Notes under the pieces: model-generated
Told to the model about the DNA's origin: nothing
The model's input: only the letters and a program-made list of their open reading frames with translations
Databases searched by the model: none
DNA from: Arthrobacter sp. SLBN-122
GTDB lineage: Bacteria > Actinomycetota > Actinomycetes > Actinomycetales > Micrococcaceae
Direction: 5' to 3'
DNA length: 64,000 nucleotides
NCBI RefSeq assembly: GCF_006715165.1
Contig: NZ_VFMS01000001.1
Coordinates: forward strand, 1,736,001 to 1,800,000
Shown here: positions 24,550 to 32,822 of the stretch, one piece after another
Position numbering within the stretch: the first letter of the stretch is position 1
Layout: each line of letters opens with the position of its first letter
Translations under genes and position numbers: made by a program

Positions 24550-25458
24550 ATGAAGCCCATCAAAATCCTGCTTGCCGCCTGCCTGCTTTTGGCTTGGCAG
24601 GTGGGCCCGGCACAGGCGGACGCCGAAGCCGGGCCGGTACCGGAGACGGTCGCCGCGCTGGGCAATGACATTTCGTGGCCGCAGTGCGGGAGCGATCTCC
24701 CGGCGCCCCCGGCGTTCGCAGTGGTGGGTGTCAACGGCGGGAGGCCGGACACGGTCAACCCGTGCCTGGCGGCCCAACTGGCCTGGGCGGACCAAACGTC
24801 AGATGCAGCCAGGGGAACTCCCGCGGCGGTATATGTGAACACCGCCGCAACAGGACCCGTGGATTCACTATGGTGGCCGGCAGCCAACACTTACCGCGGC
24901 ATGGACATCATTAATCCCTATGGGGGGTGTGATGGCAGTGAAACACCTGCCTGCGCCTACGTTCACGGTTACGCCATGGCCTTCAATGACGTGGAGATCC
25001 TGAAGGGTTCGGGGGATGCCGCGGTGCGGCGCGTGTGGTGGCTGGACGTGGAAACCGGCAACAGCTGGCTGTGGGACAAGGCCGTCAATGCTGCCGAATT
25101 GGAGGGCATGACCGCGTATCTGACGAGCACCGGCGTGGAAGTGGGGATCTATTCCACTGAGTACCAGTTCGGCGAAATTGTGGGCGAGGTGGGTCCGGGC
25201 AGCAACCTCTACCGGCTGCGGAATTGGCTGGCGGGCGCGGAATCCACTTCCTCTGCCCAGGAATACTGCACAGCTTCCCCGCTCACGTCCGGCGGCACCG
25301 TGGCGCTGACCCAGTTCACTGAAGGCGACCTCGACTACAACTATCGTTGCCCCGGCGCTCCGGTAACGGCTCAGCACCCCGACCCGCAGCCGGCTTCGCA
25401 ACCGGAGAAGGCGCGCAGCAGAGCGTACGCGGAACTGCACGCCGCCCAGATCTCTTGA
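24550..25458 (+). CDS. Secreted glycoside-hydrolase-25-like protein
   Basis: A 302-residue exported protein. Residues 1-23 are a signal peptide (KILLAACLLLAWQVGPAQA). The mature part resembles lysozyme-like GH25 TIM barrels: an early acidic strand NDISWPQCG, WWLDVETGNSW with adjacent Asp and Glu in the position of the catalytic pair, and a late ALTQFTEGDLDYNYRCPG. Cysteines at several positions suggest disulfides. It may cut or bind cell-wall glycan; activity is not certain. Start ATG 24550. The 192 bp upstream holds no recognised element. Confidence 0.75.
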   Translation: MKPIKILLAACLLLAWQVGPAQADAEAGPVPETVAALGNDISWPQCGSDLPAPPAFAVVGVNGGRPDTVNPCLAAQLAWADQTSDAARGTPAAVYVNTAATGPVDSLWWPAANTYRGMDIINPYGGCDGSETPACAYVHGYAMAFNDVEILKGSGDAAVRRVWWLDVETGNSWLWDKAVNAAELEGMTAYLTSTGVEVGIYSTEYQFGEIVGEVGPGSNLYRLRNWLAGAESTSSAQEYCTASPLTSGGTVALTQFTEGDLDYNYRCPGAPVTAQHPDPQPASQPEKARSRAYAELHAAQIS

Positions 25459-25519
25459 ACCCTGCTGATCTGGATGGCGGCAGGGTTCTGCCTGGTACCC
25501 GTTCCAGATAGGCACATTC

Positions 25520-26866
25520 CTACCTGGCACCCGGCTGCGGCCGGCCTGAAGAGGGGTCCCTGCGTTCCCGGGGAAGGACAGGCGGTGGCGGCTTGGCCAG
25601 GGAAAACCGGGTGGCAGTGGCAGCACCGCCCGCTCCAAGGACACCGCCCAGCACGGCCGTCGACTGCATCAGGGAAGGGTCCTTGCTGGCGGCCACCAGC
25701 CGGGCTGCCTCCTGGTACCCGCCGAGATTGTGGCCCGGTCCCAGTCCGGCCTTTTCTCCACCCCGGACATAGAGGTCATTGGTCACTGTCACCGTGACTT
25801 GGTTCCGGGCGTCCCGGTTGGCCACGCCGTCGCTGCCCGGAACCCAGTCCGTGCGGTGTTCCAGATGGAGGGTGCTGACGTCGGGGGGAGGCGTGATGCG
25901 TGAAATGGGCGACCCTGCAGTCAGGACGTACTTCATGTCGTACTCCTTCAGGAACTCCCGGTCTGCCGCCAAGTTCATGGCGTGGATGCCGCCCTGGCTG
26001 TAACCCACTGCCACCACGTCCGCTCCCGGCCGGGCGCCGGCCGCCCGGAGCGCCTGGAGGACACCGGCATTCACCTGCCGGGAGCTGCTGCCAAGGGCAT
26101 CGGCAATCCCGGCAAGATCGAAAGGATTGGTGCCGTTGTCTTCGTCATGCACCTGGGTTCCCGGCACCACCACCACGTATGCCTTCGCACCCCTGTTGTC
26201 CACCTCGATGACTTCGATGTAGCCGCTGCCGCGCTCCTCCACCAGCCTGACCCGTTCAAGCAGGCCGGCGGGAGTGGAGTCCAGGTCGATGGGCACACGT
26301 TCCTGCTGCCGGGCCGTAACCGCGCCCGGACGCAGCGCGGGGTTGATTCCCTCAACCAAAGACTTCAGCAGCGGCAGGTTGGTGACCGCATTCGCCACCA
26401 GCATCTCCATGGCATCTCCATTGAGGAATCCTGTCCGCCAGAAGTCCACGTGCTTCTGGAGTTCAACATCCGGATCCGACAGGCCCAGCATCCACTGCGT
26501 GTGGGCCGCCGATTCGGCGATATCGTAGTCCCGCCTGCAGCTCCGCACCTGGCTGCTGATCCGCTGCAGCTCCAGCCGGACCCGGAGGAGCGCGTCCCGC
26601 GCCTCCCCCACGGCAATGAGCGCGGCAGTCCCCGTGCTTCGCGGCTGGTTCTGGTAGGAACCAAGCTCCTGCCACGTCCCGGAAAGTTCCGCCTCGATCG
26701 AAGCGAGGCGGGCGGCGAGTCTGTCGAGCTTTCCGGCCCCCACATCCAATTCCTCCAACTGGACGGTGATGCCGCCCACGCCACCTGAAACTGTCAGGAT
26801 CCCGTCCGGGGGCGGGGGTGAGACGTGGATGGGTCCTCCTGAGCCGGAGGGTGTTGCCTCGGCCAT
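25520..26866 (-). CDS. Alpha/beta hydrolase with N-terminal helical domain
   Basis: A 448-residue protein. Residues 36-115 are predicted helical (LDRLAARLASIEAELSGTWQ ... ALLRVRLELQRISSQVRSC), like the WXG/LXG-type helical bundles. A second part carries the serine-hydrolase elbow GYSQG (S290) and downstream Asp/His candidates (LEHRTDWVPGSDG; GPGHNLGGY). There is no signal peptide. The ATG at 26866 shares its A with the TGA of the preceding small WXG100-like gene, so I take it over an upstream alternative at 26890. The pair looks like a type VII-associated effector or cell-surface hydrolase and its partner, which is inference. Confidence 0.75.
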   Translation of the reverse strand: MAEATPSGSGGPIHVSPPPPDGILTVSGGVGGITVQLEELDVGAGKLDRLAARLASIEAELSGTWQELGSYQNQPRSTGTAALIAVGEARDALLRVRLELQRISSQVRSCRRDYDIAESAAHTQWMLGLSDPDVELQKHVDFWRTGFLNGDAMEMLVANAVTNLPLLKSLVEGINPALRPGAVTARQQERVPIDLDSTPAGLLERVRLVEERGSGYIEVIEVDNRGAKAYVVVVPGTQVHDEDNGTNPFDLAGIADALGSSSRQVNAGVLQALRAAGARPGADVVAVGYSQGGIHAMNLAADREFLKEYDMKYVLTAGSPISRITPPPDVSTLHLEHRTDWVPGSDGVANRDARNQVTVTVTNDLYVRGGEKAGLGPGHNLGGYQEAARLVAASKDPSLMQSTAVLGGVLGAGGAATATRFSLAKPPPPVLPRERRDPSSGRPQPGAR

Positions 26867-27168
26867 CAGGAACGGTTGCCAGGTGAACAATCGGCGGTCA
26901 ACGCCGCCCGTGCGTGGGCGGCCACTGCGGCAGAAGCTTCCCGCAGCCGGTCCAGCGCCCTCCGCACCGCCACCGCCTGCAGGCTTACCGAATCGCGGTA
27001 CGCCTGCCCGGCGGGCGATTCCCAGTTCGCCAACTGAATCTCGTGAAATCCTGCAAGTACCTCTTCCGTCCTGTCAGAGCATTGGGCCACCCTTCGGCCC
27101 AGTTCCTGGACTTCAAGGCTGACGCCCAGCCCGTGGCCCCATATTCCGTCCGTCGGATCGTTCCCCAT
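26866..27168 (-). CDS. Small WXG100-like protein
   Basis: A 100-residue helical protein. The central turn NWESPAGQAYRDSV (48-61) sits between two amphipathic helices as in WXG100/ESX proteins, with W-E-S instead of W-X-G. It is co-translated with the hydrolase downstream (one-base overlap). No EccC-type ATPase or other ESX core gene is in the window. A role as partner or chaperone of the hydrolase is an inference. Confidence 0.65.
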   Translation of the reverse strand: MGNDPTDGIWGHGLGVSLEVQELGRRVAQCSDRTEEVLAGFHEIQLANWESPAGQAYRDSVSLQAVAVRRALDRLREASAAVAAHARAALTADCSPGNRS

Positions 27169-27334
27169 GCCAGCTTCCTGTCGCCGCCTCCCGGGCCCAT
27201 GATTCGCCCTGACCTTGCTGTTTCCAACGCTAGGGATGCCCCCTTCCCGGGGTAAGCGCCGCCGCCGGCTATGTGGATAAGTAACGTGGATACCGGGCTT
27301 AAGGCCGCGCGGGACTTCGTGAAAGAATCAGCAC

Positions 27335-28777
27335 ATGCCTGAAACTGCCGCCACAGCTGATACCCGTACGCCCTCAGGACGCCTGGCCCTCGCCGCGTCA
27401 TCGGAAAAAATCGCGCTCGGACCCCTGGACGGCCGCTACCAGTCCGCCGTCGCGCCCCTCGTTGACTACCTGTCCGAGGCAGCCCTGAACCGTGACCGCG
27501 TTGCCGTGGAAGTCGAATGGCTCATCCACCTGACCAGCAACAATGTGCTGCCGGGCGCCGGGCCCCTGAGCCGGGCGCAGCAGGACCAGCTCCGCGCCGT
27601 CGTCACCGAATTCGACGCCGCCTCCGTGGCCGAACTCGCAGAGATCGAGGCCGTCACAGTCCACGATGTCAAGGCCGTGGAGTACTACATCGGCCGCCGC
27701 CTGCCCGCGATCGGCATCGAAAACCTGACCGCCATGGTGCACTTCGGCTGCACCTCCGAGGACATCAACAACCTGTCCTACGCGCTCGGGATCAAGGGTG
27801 CCGTGGAGGACGTGTGGCTTCCTGCAGCACGTGCCCTGGTGGCCCAGATCAGCAAGATGGCGGAGGACAACCGGGCCGTCCCCATGCTGTCCCGGACCCA
27901 CGGGCAGCCGGCCACCCCCACCACGCTGGGCAAGGAGCTGGCTGTCACCGCGCACCGCCTGACCCGCCAGCTGGACCGGATCGCCAAGACGGAGTATCTG
28001 GGCAAAATCAACGGCGCCACCGGCACCTACGCCGCCCACGTTGCGTCCGTACCGGGCGCCGACTGGCAGCACGTCTCCAAGTCCTTCGTTGAAGGGCTCG
28101 GGCTGACCTGGAACCCGCTCACCACGCAGATCGAGAGCCACGACTGGCAGGCAGAACTCTATGCCGACGTCGCGCGTTTCAACCGCATCCTGCACAACGT
28201 CTGCACGGACATCTGGAGCTACATCTCCATCGGTTACTTCGCGCAGATTCCTGTTGCCGGCGCCACGGGTTCGTCCACGATGCCGCACAAGGTCAATCCC
28301 ATCCGCTTCGAGAACGCAGAAGCGAACCTGGAGATCTCCAACGGCCTGCTGGACACCCTGGGCGCAACGCTGGTCACGTCCCGCTGGCAGCGGGACCTCA
28401 CAGACTCCTCCAGCCAGCGCAACATCGGCGTGGCCTTTGGCCACTCGCTGCTCGCCATTTCCAACGTGGCCAAGGGCCTGGAGCGCCTGGACGTCGCTGA
28501 GGACGTGCTCGCCGGAGACCTCGATACCAACTGGGAAGTCCTGGGCGAGGCAATCCAGATGGTGATGCGCGCTGAGGCGATTGCCGGCGTCGGAGGCATG
28601 GAAAACCCCTACGAGCGGCTCAAGGACCTCACGCGGGGCCAGCGCGTCGACGCAGCACGCATGCGTGAGTTTGTGCAGGGTCTGGGCCTTTCCCCGGACG
28701 CCGAGGCACGCCTCCTGGACCTCACGCCGGGCAAGTACACGGGCATCGCTGACCAGTTGGTGGACCACCTGAAGTAG
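27335..28777 (+). CDS. purB: Adenylosuccinate lyase
   Basis: Purine biosynthesis enzyme that removes fumarate from SAICAR and from adenylosuccinate. The 480 residues show the family motifs: FGCTSEDINNLSYAL, the catalytic-histidine segment SRTHGQPATPTTLGKE, and the signature loop GSSTMPHKVNPIRFENAE with the catalytic serine. The long form (rather than about 430 residues) matches the E. coli type. It starts at ATG 27335, is monocistronic as far as visible, and is followed by a good intrinsic terminator. Confidence 0.97.
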   Translation: MPETAATADTRTPSGRLALAASSEKIALGPLDGRYQSAVAPLVDYLSEAALNRDRVAVEVEWLIHLTSNNVLPGAGPLSRAQQDQLRAVVTEFDAASVAELAEIEAVTVHDVKAVEYYIGRRLPAIGIENLTAMVHFGCTSEDINNLSYALGIKGAVEDVWLPAARALVAQISKMAEDNRAVPMLSRTHGQPATPTTLGKELAVTAHRLTRQLDRIAKTEYLGKINGATGTYAAHVASVPGADWQHVSKSFVEGLGLTWNPLTTQIESHDWQAELYADVARFNRILHNVCTDIWSYISIGYFAQIPVAGATGSSTMPHKVNPIRFENAEANLEISNGLLDTLGATLVTSRWQRDLTDSSSQRNIGVAFGHSLLAISNVAKGLERLDVAEDVLAGDLDTNWEVLGEAIQMVMRAEAIAGVGGMENPYERLKDLTRGQRVDAARMREFVQGLGLSPDAEARLLDLTPGKYTGIADQLVDHLK

Positions 28778-28809
28778 GCCCCGGAGCAGGGCAGGAACGT
28801 ACGACGGCG

Positions 28810-28841
28810 GCGCCGGGCTCCCAAGGGGGCCCGGCGCTTTT
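28810..28841 (+). terminator. Rho-independent terminator after purB
   Basis: Stem GCGCCGGGC (28810-28818) / GCCCGGCGC (28829-28837), extended inward by TCCC/GGGG, followed directly by TTTT (28838-28841). This is the clearest intrinsic terminator in the window. Confidence 0.85.
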
Positions 28842-28911
28842 CTGCGCCCCGGCGGCGTGACAACCCTTTCCGCCGTGCGTCGGCCACCTTCCGGGGTGCG
28901 AAACTGGAACC

Positions 28912-29589
28912 ATGAAGTTGCTCCTGATCCGCCATGGCGAAACCCCCGGCAATGTGCTGGGCCAGTTGGATACCGACCACCCCGGCCCCGGACTGACCGA
29001 ACTGGGCGAACGCCAGGCGGAGGCGATGGCGCGCTCCCTTGCCAACGAACGCATCAACGCCCTGTATGCCTCCACACTGATCAGGACCCAGATCACCGCT
29101 GCACCGCTGGCGCGGCTGCACACCCTTGATATCGAGGTACTGGACGGGCTGCACGAAATCGAGGCGGGCTCGCTGGAAAAACTCACTGACCACGAATCCC
29201 ACAAGCGGTATATGGGGACGGTTATCTCCTGGGCGGCCGGGGACCTGGATCTCCGGATGCCTGCAGGTCCCGACGGCCACGCCTTTTTTGAACGGTTTGA
29301 CGCCGCCATCGCCGAAGTGGCCCAGCGGGCCGAAAGACAACAGCATGGCACCGTTGCCGTGGTGAGCCATGGTGCCGCGATCCGCACCTGGGCCGGGCTC
29401 CGGGCGGACGGCGCCGACCACGAATTCGCCGCCCGCCACGTCCTGGCCAACACCGGGATCGTGGCCTTGGAGGGCGACCTGCGTGCGGGCTGGAACCTGA
29501 TCCACTGGGACGGGAGCCCGGTGGGAGGCCTTGCCCTCGCAGACCCCACCGCCGAGGACCCTACGGGGCGGGACGTGTCCGCTCCCTAA
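28912..29589 (+). CDS. Histidine-phosphatase (phosphoglycerate mutase-like) family protein
   Basis: A 225-residue enzyme of the phosphoglycerate mutase-like superfamily. The phosphate-binding, nucleophilic histidine is in LLIRHGETPGN (residues 3-13), a glutamate in LDGLHEIEAGSLE follows, and the second histidine is in VAVVSHGAAIR. It is short of mutase-specific insertions, so a phosphatase is more likely. The target is unknown. Its stop overlaps by three bases the stop of a convergent Ser/Thr kinase, so the two transcripts overlap at their ends. Confidence 0.88.
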   Translation: MKLLLIRHGETPGNVLGQLDTDHPGPGLTELGERQAEAMARSLANERINALYASTLIRTQITAAPLARLHTLDIEVLDGLHEIEAGSLEKLTDHESHKRYMGTVISWAAGDLDLRMPAGPDGHAFFERFDAAIAEVAQRAERQQHGTVAVVSHGAAIRTWAGLRADGADHEFAARHVLANTGIVALEGDLRAGWNLIHWDGSPVGGLALADPTAEDPTGRDVSAP

Positions 29590-30569
29590 ACCCGCTGCCG
29601 GTGGCGCCGCGGCGAAAATATGCGCATTGCCCTGCACGGGACTGCGTCCGCCTGCATCCGCTGGGGGCTGTAGCTGCGCTGGCCGTCCCGGCTTCCTTCT
29701 CCGGGCACTGGCACCACGGGAATCAGGCGGGCCGCCATCGCTGCGGCGCCTGCCGCCGTCGGCCGTTCCCTGGGATCCATGGCGGTGAGGGCACGCAGCA
29801 GGACGGCCCATTCACGGAGCTGGTCCGGAACGTCCGGGGACCGAAGGGTCCGCGCCACGAGGGATTCGATGGCGGTGCCCGGAAACGCCTTGGAGCCGGT
29901 GAGAAGCTCCAGCAGGACCAGGCCCATCGAGTACACGTCCCAGGAGGGTTCCACTGCGCCGCCGGATGCCTGCTCGGGGCTCATATAGTGCATCGTGCCG
30001 AAGGAAATTCCGGGCTCGGGCGCAGACCCCGCTGCGGCGGCGATGCCAAAATCAATGATCCTGACGGGACTTCTGCGGAGGCCGCTCAGCATCAGGTTGG
30101 CCGGTTTGATGTCCCGGTGAACAAGTCCGTTGGAGTGAACATGCGCCAGCGCGCCGAATATATTCCGTGCCCACAGCGCAACATCGGCCGGACCGGGGTG
30201 CTGTCCCCGGATGGTTTCGGCCAGGCTCGTGCCGAAAGCCAGTTCCTCCACCAGAAAGGGGCGCCCGGAGTAGAGCCCGCCCCCAGGCATGACGCCCTGG
30301 GCGAGAAGCCGCGCAATGGAGGGGTGGTTGAGCTTGGCCAGCACGTCGGCCTCATTGCGGAGCCGCTGGTGCTGCTTGCGGCCATTGGCTGACGCGATCT
30401 TCACTGCAGCATCAGGACCACCCTCCAGGTCAACCGCGCGAAAGACCTCGGCAGCGGCCCCCCGGCCCAGGCGTTCCCTGAGCTGGTAGCGCCCGGCAAT
30501 AAGACCGCCGGCCCCGGGTTTCATCGGGTCAAGCGGAAGTGCCGGCGCTGCTGGCGCCGCGATGCTCAT
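29586..30569 (-). CDS. Serine/threonine protein kinase (soluble, kinase domain only)
   Basis: A 327-residue Hanks-type kinase. All key elements are present: glycine loop LGRGAAAEVFRA (34-45), ATP lysine AVKIA (K57), catalytic loop HRDIKPAN (D152), DFG (D172), and SPEQASG. Unlike most actinobacterial kinases it has no transmembrane segment or PASTA/NHL sensor; the tail after about residue 285 is short and basic. ATG 30569 overlaps the stop of the small Cys protein by four bases, so it is the second gene of a pair. Substrates unknown. Confidence 0.9.
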   Translation of the reverse strand: MSIAAPAAPALPLDPMKPGAGGLIAGRYQLRERLGRGAAAEVFRAVDLEGGPDAAVKIASANGRKQHQRLRNEADVLAKLNHPSIARLLAQGVMPGGGLYSGRPFLVEELAFGTSLAETIRGQHPGPADVALWARNIFGALAHVHSNGLVHRDIKPANLMLSGLRRSPVRIIDFGIAAAAGSAPEPGISFGTMHYMSPEQASGGAVEPSWDVYSMGLVLLELLTGSKAFPGTAIESLVARTLRSPDVPDQLREWAVLLRALTAMDPRERPTAAGAAAMAARLIPVVPVPGEGSRDGQRSYSPQRMQADAVPCRAMRIFSPRRHRQRV

Positions 30570-30886
30570 GCGGAAAGGGTGACGGAGGCGCGCGGTGCGC
30601 GGAGATCGGCTGCAGGCGCGGCGTCCAGCTGGAACCCGCAGGCGCAGCGCCATACTGGCGGAAGCTCAACGCCTCCCGTATCGGCTGGCCTGAACGTGTA
30701 GCTGGCACCTTCCCATCCCACGGCCGGCGTCACCAACTGCATGGCGGCACCGCAGTGGACCGCCGGCTCTCCCTGCGGCGCAATGGTGCCGTCCAGGGGA
30801 ACTTGCAGCAGCCCGCTCGTCACGTAAGGCACGGCAGCGCCGGGACGGGGCGGTGAAACTTCGGTGAAAGAAAACAACACACTCAC
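30566..30886 (-). CDS. Small protein of unknown function with a Cys cluster
   Basis: I do not recognise this 106-residue protein. It has HC at 44-45 and C-A-C at 81-83 (RCACGF), together a possible metal site of the zinc-ribbon kind. Otherwise it is Pro/Ala/Gly-rich with beta-type stretches and no signal or membrane segment. Its stop overlaps the ATG of the kinase by four bases, so the two are translated together. It may be a kinase partner or substrate; this is inference. Confidence 0.6.
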   Translation of the reverse strand: MSVLFSFTEVSPPRPGAAVPYVTSGLLQVPLDGTIAPQGEPAVHCGAAMQLVTPAVGWEGASYTFRPADTGGVELPPVWRCACGFQLDAAPAADLRAPRASVTLSA

Positions 30887-30932
30887 GACTCCGTTGGGAA
30901 GTAACCTTGGGACGATCGTAAGCTTACATATA

Positions 30933-30960
30933 ACTAGGTCATCTAGCTAGTCCAGCTAGT
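30933..30960. promoter_or_regulatory. CTAG-rich operator cluster upstream of the small protein/kinase pair
   Basis: CTAG occurs four times in 26 bp. The perfect dyad CTAGCT-AGTCC-AGCTAG (30943-30959) overlaps a second one, ACTAG...CTAGT (30933-30951). The site lies at the 3' end of the marR gene and 47-74 bp before the start of the small-protein gene, so it probably controls that pair. Confidence 0.55.
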
Positions 30961-31471
30961 GAATTTTATTGTTGCCGGCTTCAGGAGCGTGAAGGGCGTC
31001 GGTCATCCGCTGGAGGAAAGCGACCACCACGCGAGCCTCCTCAGCGGTGAGCCCTTCAGCTACCTGCATCATCCGGCGATGCATGGCACCAAGCGTTTCG
31101 CGGACTTCCTTGTCCGATTCGACCGTGGGGATGACAACCACAGAGCGGCGGTCGGTGGGGTGCGGCTCGCGGCGAACATGTCCACTGGCCACCAGCCTGT
31201 CGATCAGGGAGGTAGTGGAAGCGCTAGTAATATTGAGGAAATGGCTCAGGTCCTTGGGGACCACCTGCTTGCCGGAGGCCTGCACGCGCAGCAGGTACCG
31301 GAGTGCAAGAATGTCGGTTTCCCCCATGCCCATGGAGTCCCTGGTGGAGCGGCGGACTTCCGTCTCGGCTGCCCGATAGTCCCGGAGTGACTTCAATACC
31401 GCAGCACTGGAGTCCAGCTGCCCGTCGGGTCCGTACCAGTAACCGGACCCCTCGTTGCCCATAGAAACCAT
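30956..31471 (-). CDS. MarR-family transcriptional regulator
   Basis: A 171-residue regulator. The winged helix is at about 60-125: ILALRYLLRVQASGKQVVPK, then DLSHFLNITSASTTSLIDRL and the wing VRREPHPTDRRSVVVI. MarR proteins bind dyads as dimers and release them on ligand binding or oxidation. CTAG-rich sites occur both upstream and downstream of the gene, implying autoregulation and control of the kinase pair. No Shine-Dalgarno precedes ATG 31471, and a -10 at 31478-31483 would make the mRNA leaderless. Confidence 0.9.
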   Translation of the reverse strand: MVSMGNEGSGYWYGPDGQLDSSAAVLKSLRDYRAAETEVRRSTRDSMGMGETDILALRYLLRVQASGKQVVPKDLSHFLNITSASTTSLIDRLVASGHVRREPHPTDRRSVVVIPTVESDKEVRETLGAMHRRMMQVAEGLTAEEARVVVAFLQRMTDALHAPEAGNNKIH

Positions 31472-31477
31472 GCAATT

Positions 31478-31500
31478 ATTCTAGACCAGCTTGTAACTAG
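31478..31500 (-). promoter_or_regulatory. marR promoter and CTAG-flanked site
   Basis: On the minus strand TAGAAT (31478-31483) is a good -10; initiation seven bases further falls on the marR ATG. The 20-bp block 31481-31500 begins and ends with CTAG and includes the CCAGCT also seen in the downstream cluster, so it is probably the autoregulatory site. Confidence 0.5.
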
Positions 31501-31626
31501 GCTGCCAAGCAACCCACGAATGCGTTCCAACTGCTCGTTATCCAGGTGCTAACCGCCAGGAAACACCTCCGTAACTCCTCCCGCCTAGCCTTATCAGGCA
31601 TACCCCTCCGGCGAATCGAGGCAGAT

Positions 31627-32130
31627 ATGCAGACCAATCCAAGGCTGAACATCCGGCAGGTCTCCTGGTCCCACCCTGTTGGCGCCGACCTCCGCCGGGC
31701 CCAGCAGGCCGAACTTGACGCCCGCTTTGGCCGGCCTGACCACGAACCCGGCCAGCCGCCGTCGGGCGCCGACTGCGCAGTCTTCCTGGTGGCATACGAC
31801 AAGGGCTCCGGGCAGCCAGTGGGCTGCGGGGGACTACGGCTCCTCGATTCATCAACGGCCGAAATCAAGCGTCTCTACGTACTGCCCTACACCCGCGGGT
31901 CCGGCGTAGCCAGCTCCATCCTGGCAGCCCTCGAAGCGGAGGCACACAAGCAGGGGATCACCCGCATCAAAGCGGAGGCAGGGTCAGCGCAACCGGACGG
32001 CCGGAACTTCTACGAGAATTCGGGGTTTGAGGCCATCCCGAACTTTGGCCCCTACCTGGGGGTGGAACACTCCTACTGCTACGCCAAAAGCATCAATGCC
32101 CGCAGCGCGGCCCACACCGCCATGGCCTAG
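31627..32130 (+). CDS. GNAT-family N-acetyltransferase
   Basis: A 167-residue acetyltransferase. The acetyl-CoA-binding region is AEIKRLYVLPYTRGSGVASSILAALE (motif A, with R-G-S-G-V-A), followed by the YENSGFEAIPNFGPY end typical of the fold. Substrate unknown. ATG 31627 was preferred over an upstream in-frame ATG because it begins the conserved fold and has GAGGCAG just before it. Confidence 0.88.
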   Translation: MQTNPRLNIRQVSWSHPVGADLRRAQQAELDARFGRPDHEPGQPPSGADCAVFLVAYDKGSGQPVGCGGLRLLDSSTAEIKRLYVLPYTRGSGVASSILAALEAEAHKQGITRIKAEAGSAQPDGRNFYENSGFEAIPNFGPYLGVEHSYCYAKSINARSAAHTAMA

Positions 32131-32220
32131 CACCGGAGCCCTGGCACCGCGCGTCCTGCAGGTGTCACCCGGCACCGTCACACTGGGAGTGCAGGCGGTC
32201 CTGTCAGCTAATCTCAGCCT

Positions 32221-32655
32221 ATGGAAACAGCGGACATCACTTTCCGGACCCGCAAGTGGGTCCGGCCCGAGGACCTCAACGCCAACGGCACGCTCTTCGG
32301 TGGCAGCCTGCTGAAGTGGATTGACGAAGAAGCCGCCATCTACGCCATCCTCCAGCTGGGAAACGGCCGCGCCGTCACCAAATACATCTCGGAGATCAAC
32401 TTTGTCAGCTCCGCCGTCCAGGGCGACCTCATCGAGATGGGCCTCACGGCCACCCGGTTCGGACGGACCTCCCTGACCATGCGCGCCGAGGTCCGCAACA
32501 TGATCACCCGGCAAAGCATCCTCACCATCGAGGAGATCGTCTTCGTGAACCTGAACCAGGACGGCAAGCCCGAACCGCACGGCTACACGGAGATCACCTA
32601 CGACCGGGACCGGATCCCCACCCATCACCTGACCGGGACCGTCGCCAAGGACTAA
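32221..32655 (+). CDS. Acyl-CoA thioesterase (hotdog fold)
   Basis: A 144-residue hotdog-fold enzyme of the acyl-CoA hydrolase class. The signature NANGTLFGGSLLKWIDEEAAIYA (residues 20-42) contains the hotdog helix with the conserved acidic residues, and SEINFVSSAVQGDLIEM follows. Such enzymes hydrolyse acyl-CoAs in the cytoplasm, often as hexamers. No obvious operon partner. Start ATG 32221. Confidence 0.9.
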   Translation: METADITFRTRKWVRPEDLNANGTLFGGSLLKWIDEEAAIYAILQLGNGRAVTKYISEINFVSSAVQGDLIEMGLTATRFGRTSLTMRAEVRNMITRQSILTIEEIVFVNLNQDGKPEPHGYTEITYDRDRIPTHHLTGTVAKD

Positions 32656-32719
32656 CGTTCGCCCCTGGTTCACACCCAGGGCCCCCACCGTTTTCCCAAC
32701 TGGACCAATGTGGGCAGCC

Positions 32720-32751
32720 GGCTGTTTATCGAATCGATAGCTATAACAGCC
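32720..32751. promoter_or_regulatory. Dyad region upstream of the Fe3+/AEP-type ABC operon
   Basis: Outer arms GGCTGTT (32720-32726) and AACAGCC (32745-32751) flank the odd-centred palindrome TATCGA-A-TCGATA (32727-32739). It lies about 70-100 bp before the GTG of the binding-protein gene. No adjacent regulator gene is obvious. Confidence 0.4.
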
Positions 32752-32822
32752 CGGTTTTTGTCATGCCCGGCTATAGGCTGTGCGGACATGCTCCGATTCC
32801 AGTCCAGAAATGAGTCCTGATC

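Noticed and set aside
32758..32777. TTGTCA and TATAGG as a promoter for the Fe3+/AEP-type ABC operon
   Set aside because: Spacing is only 8 bp, too short for a sigma-70-type promoter.
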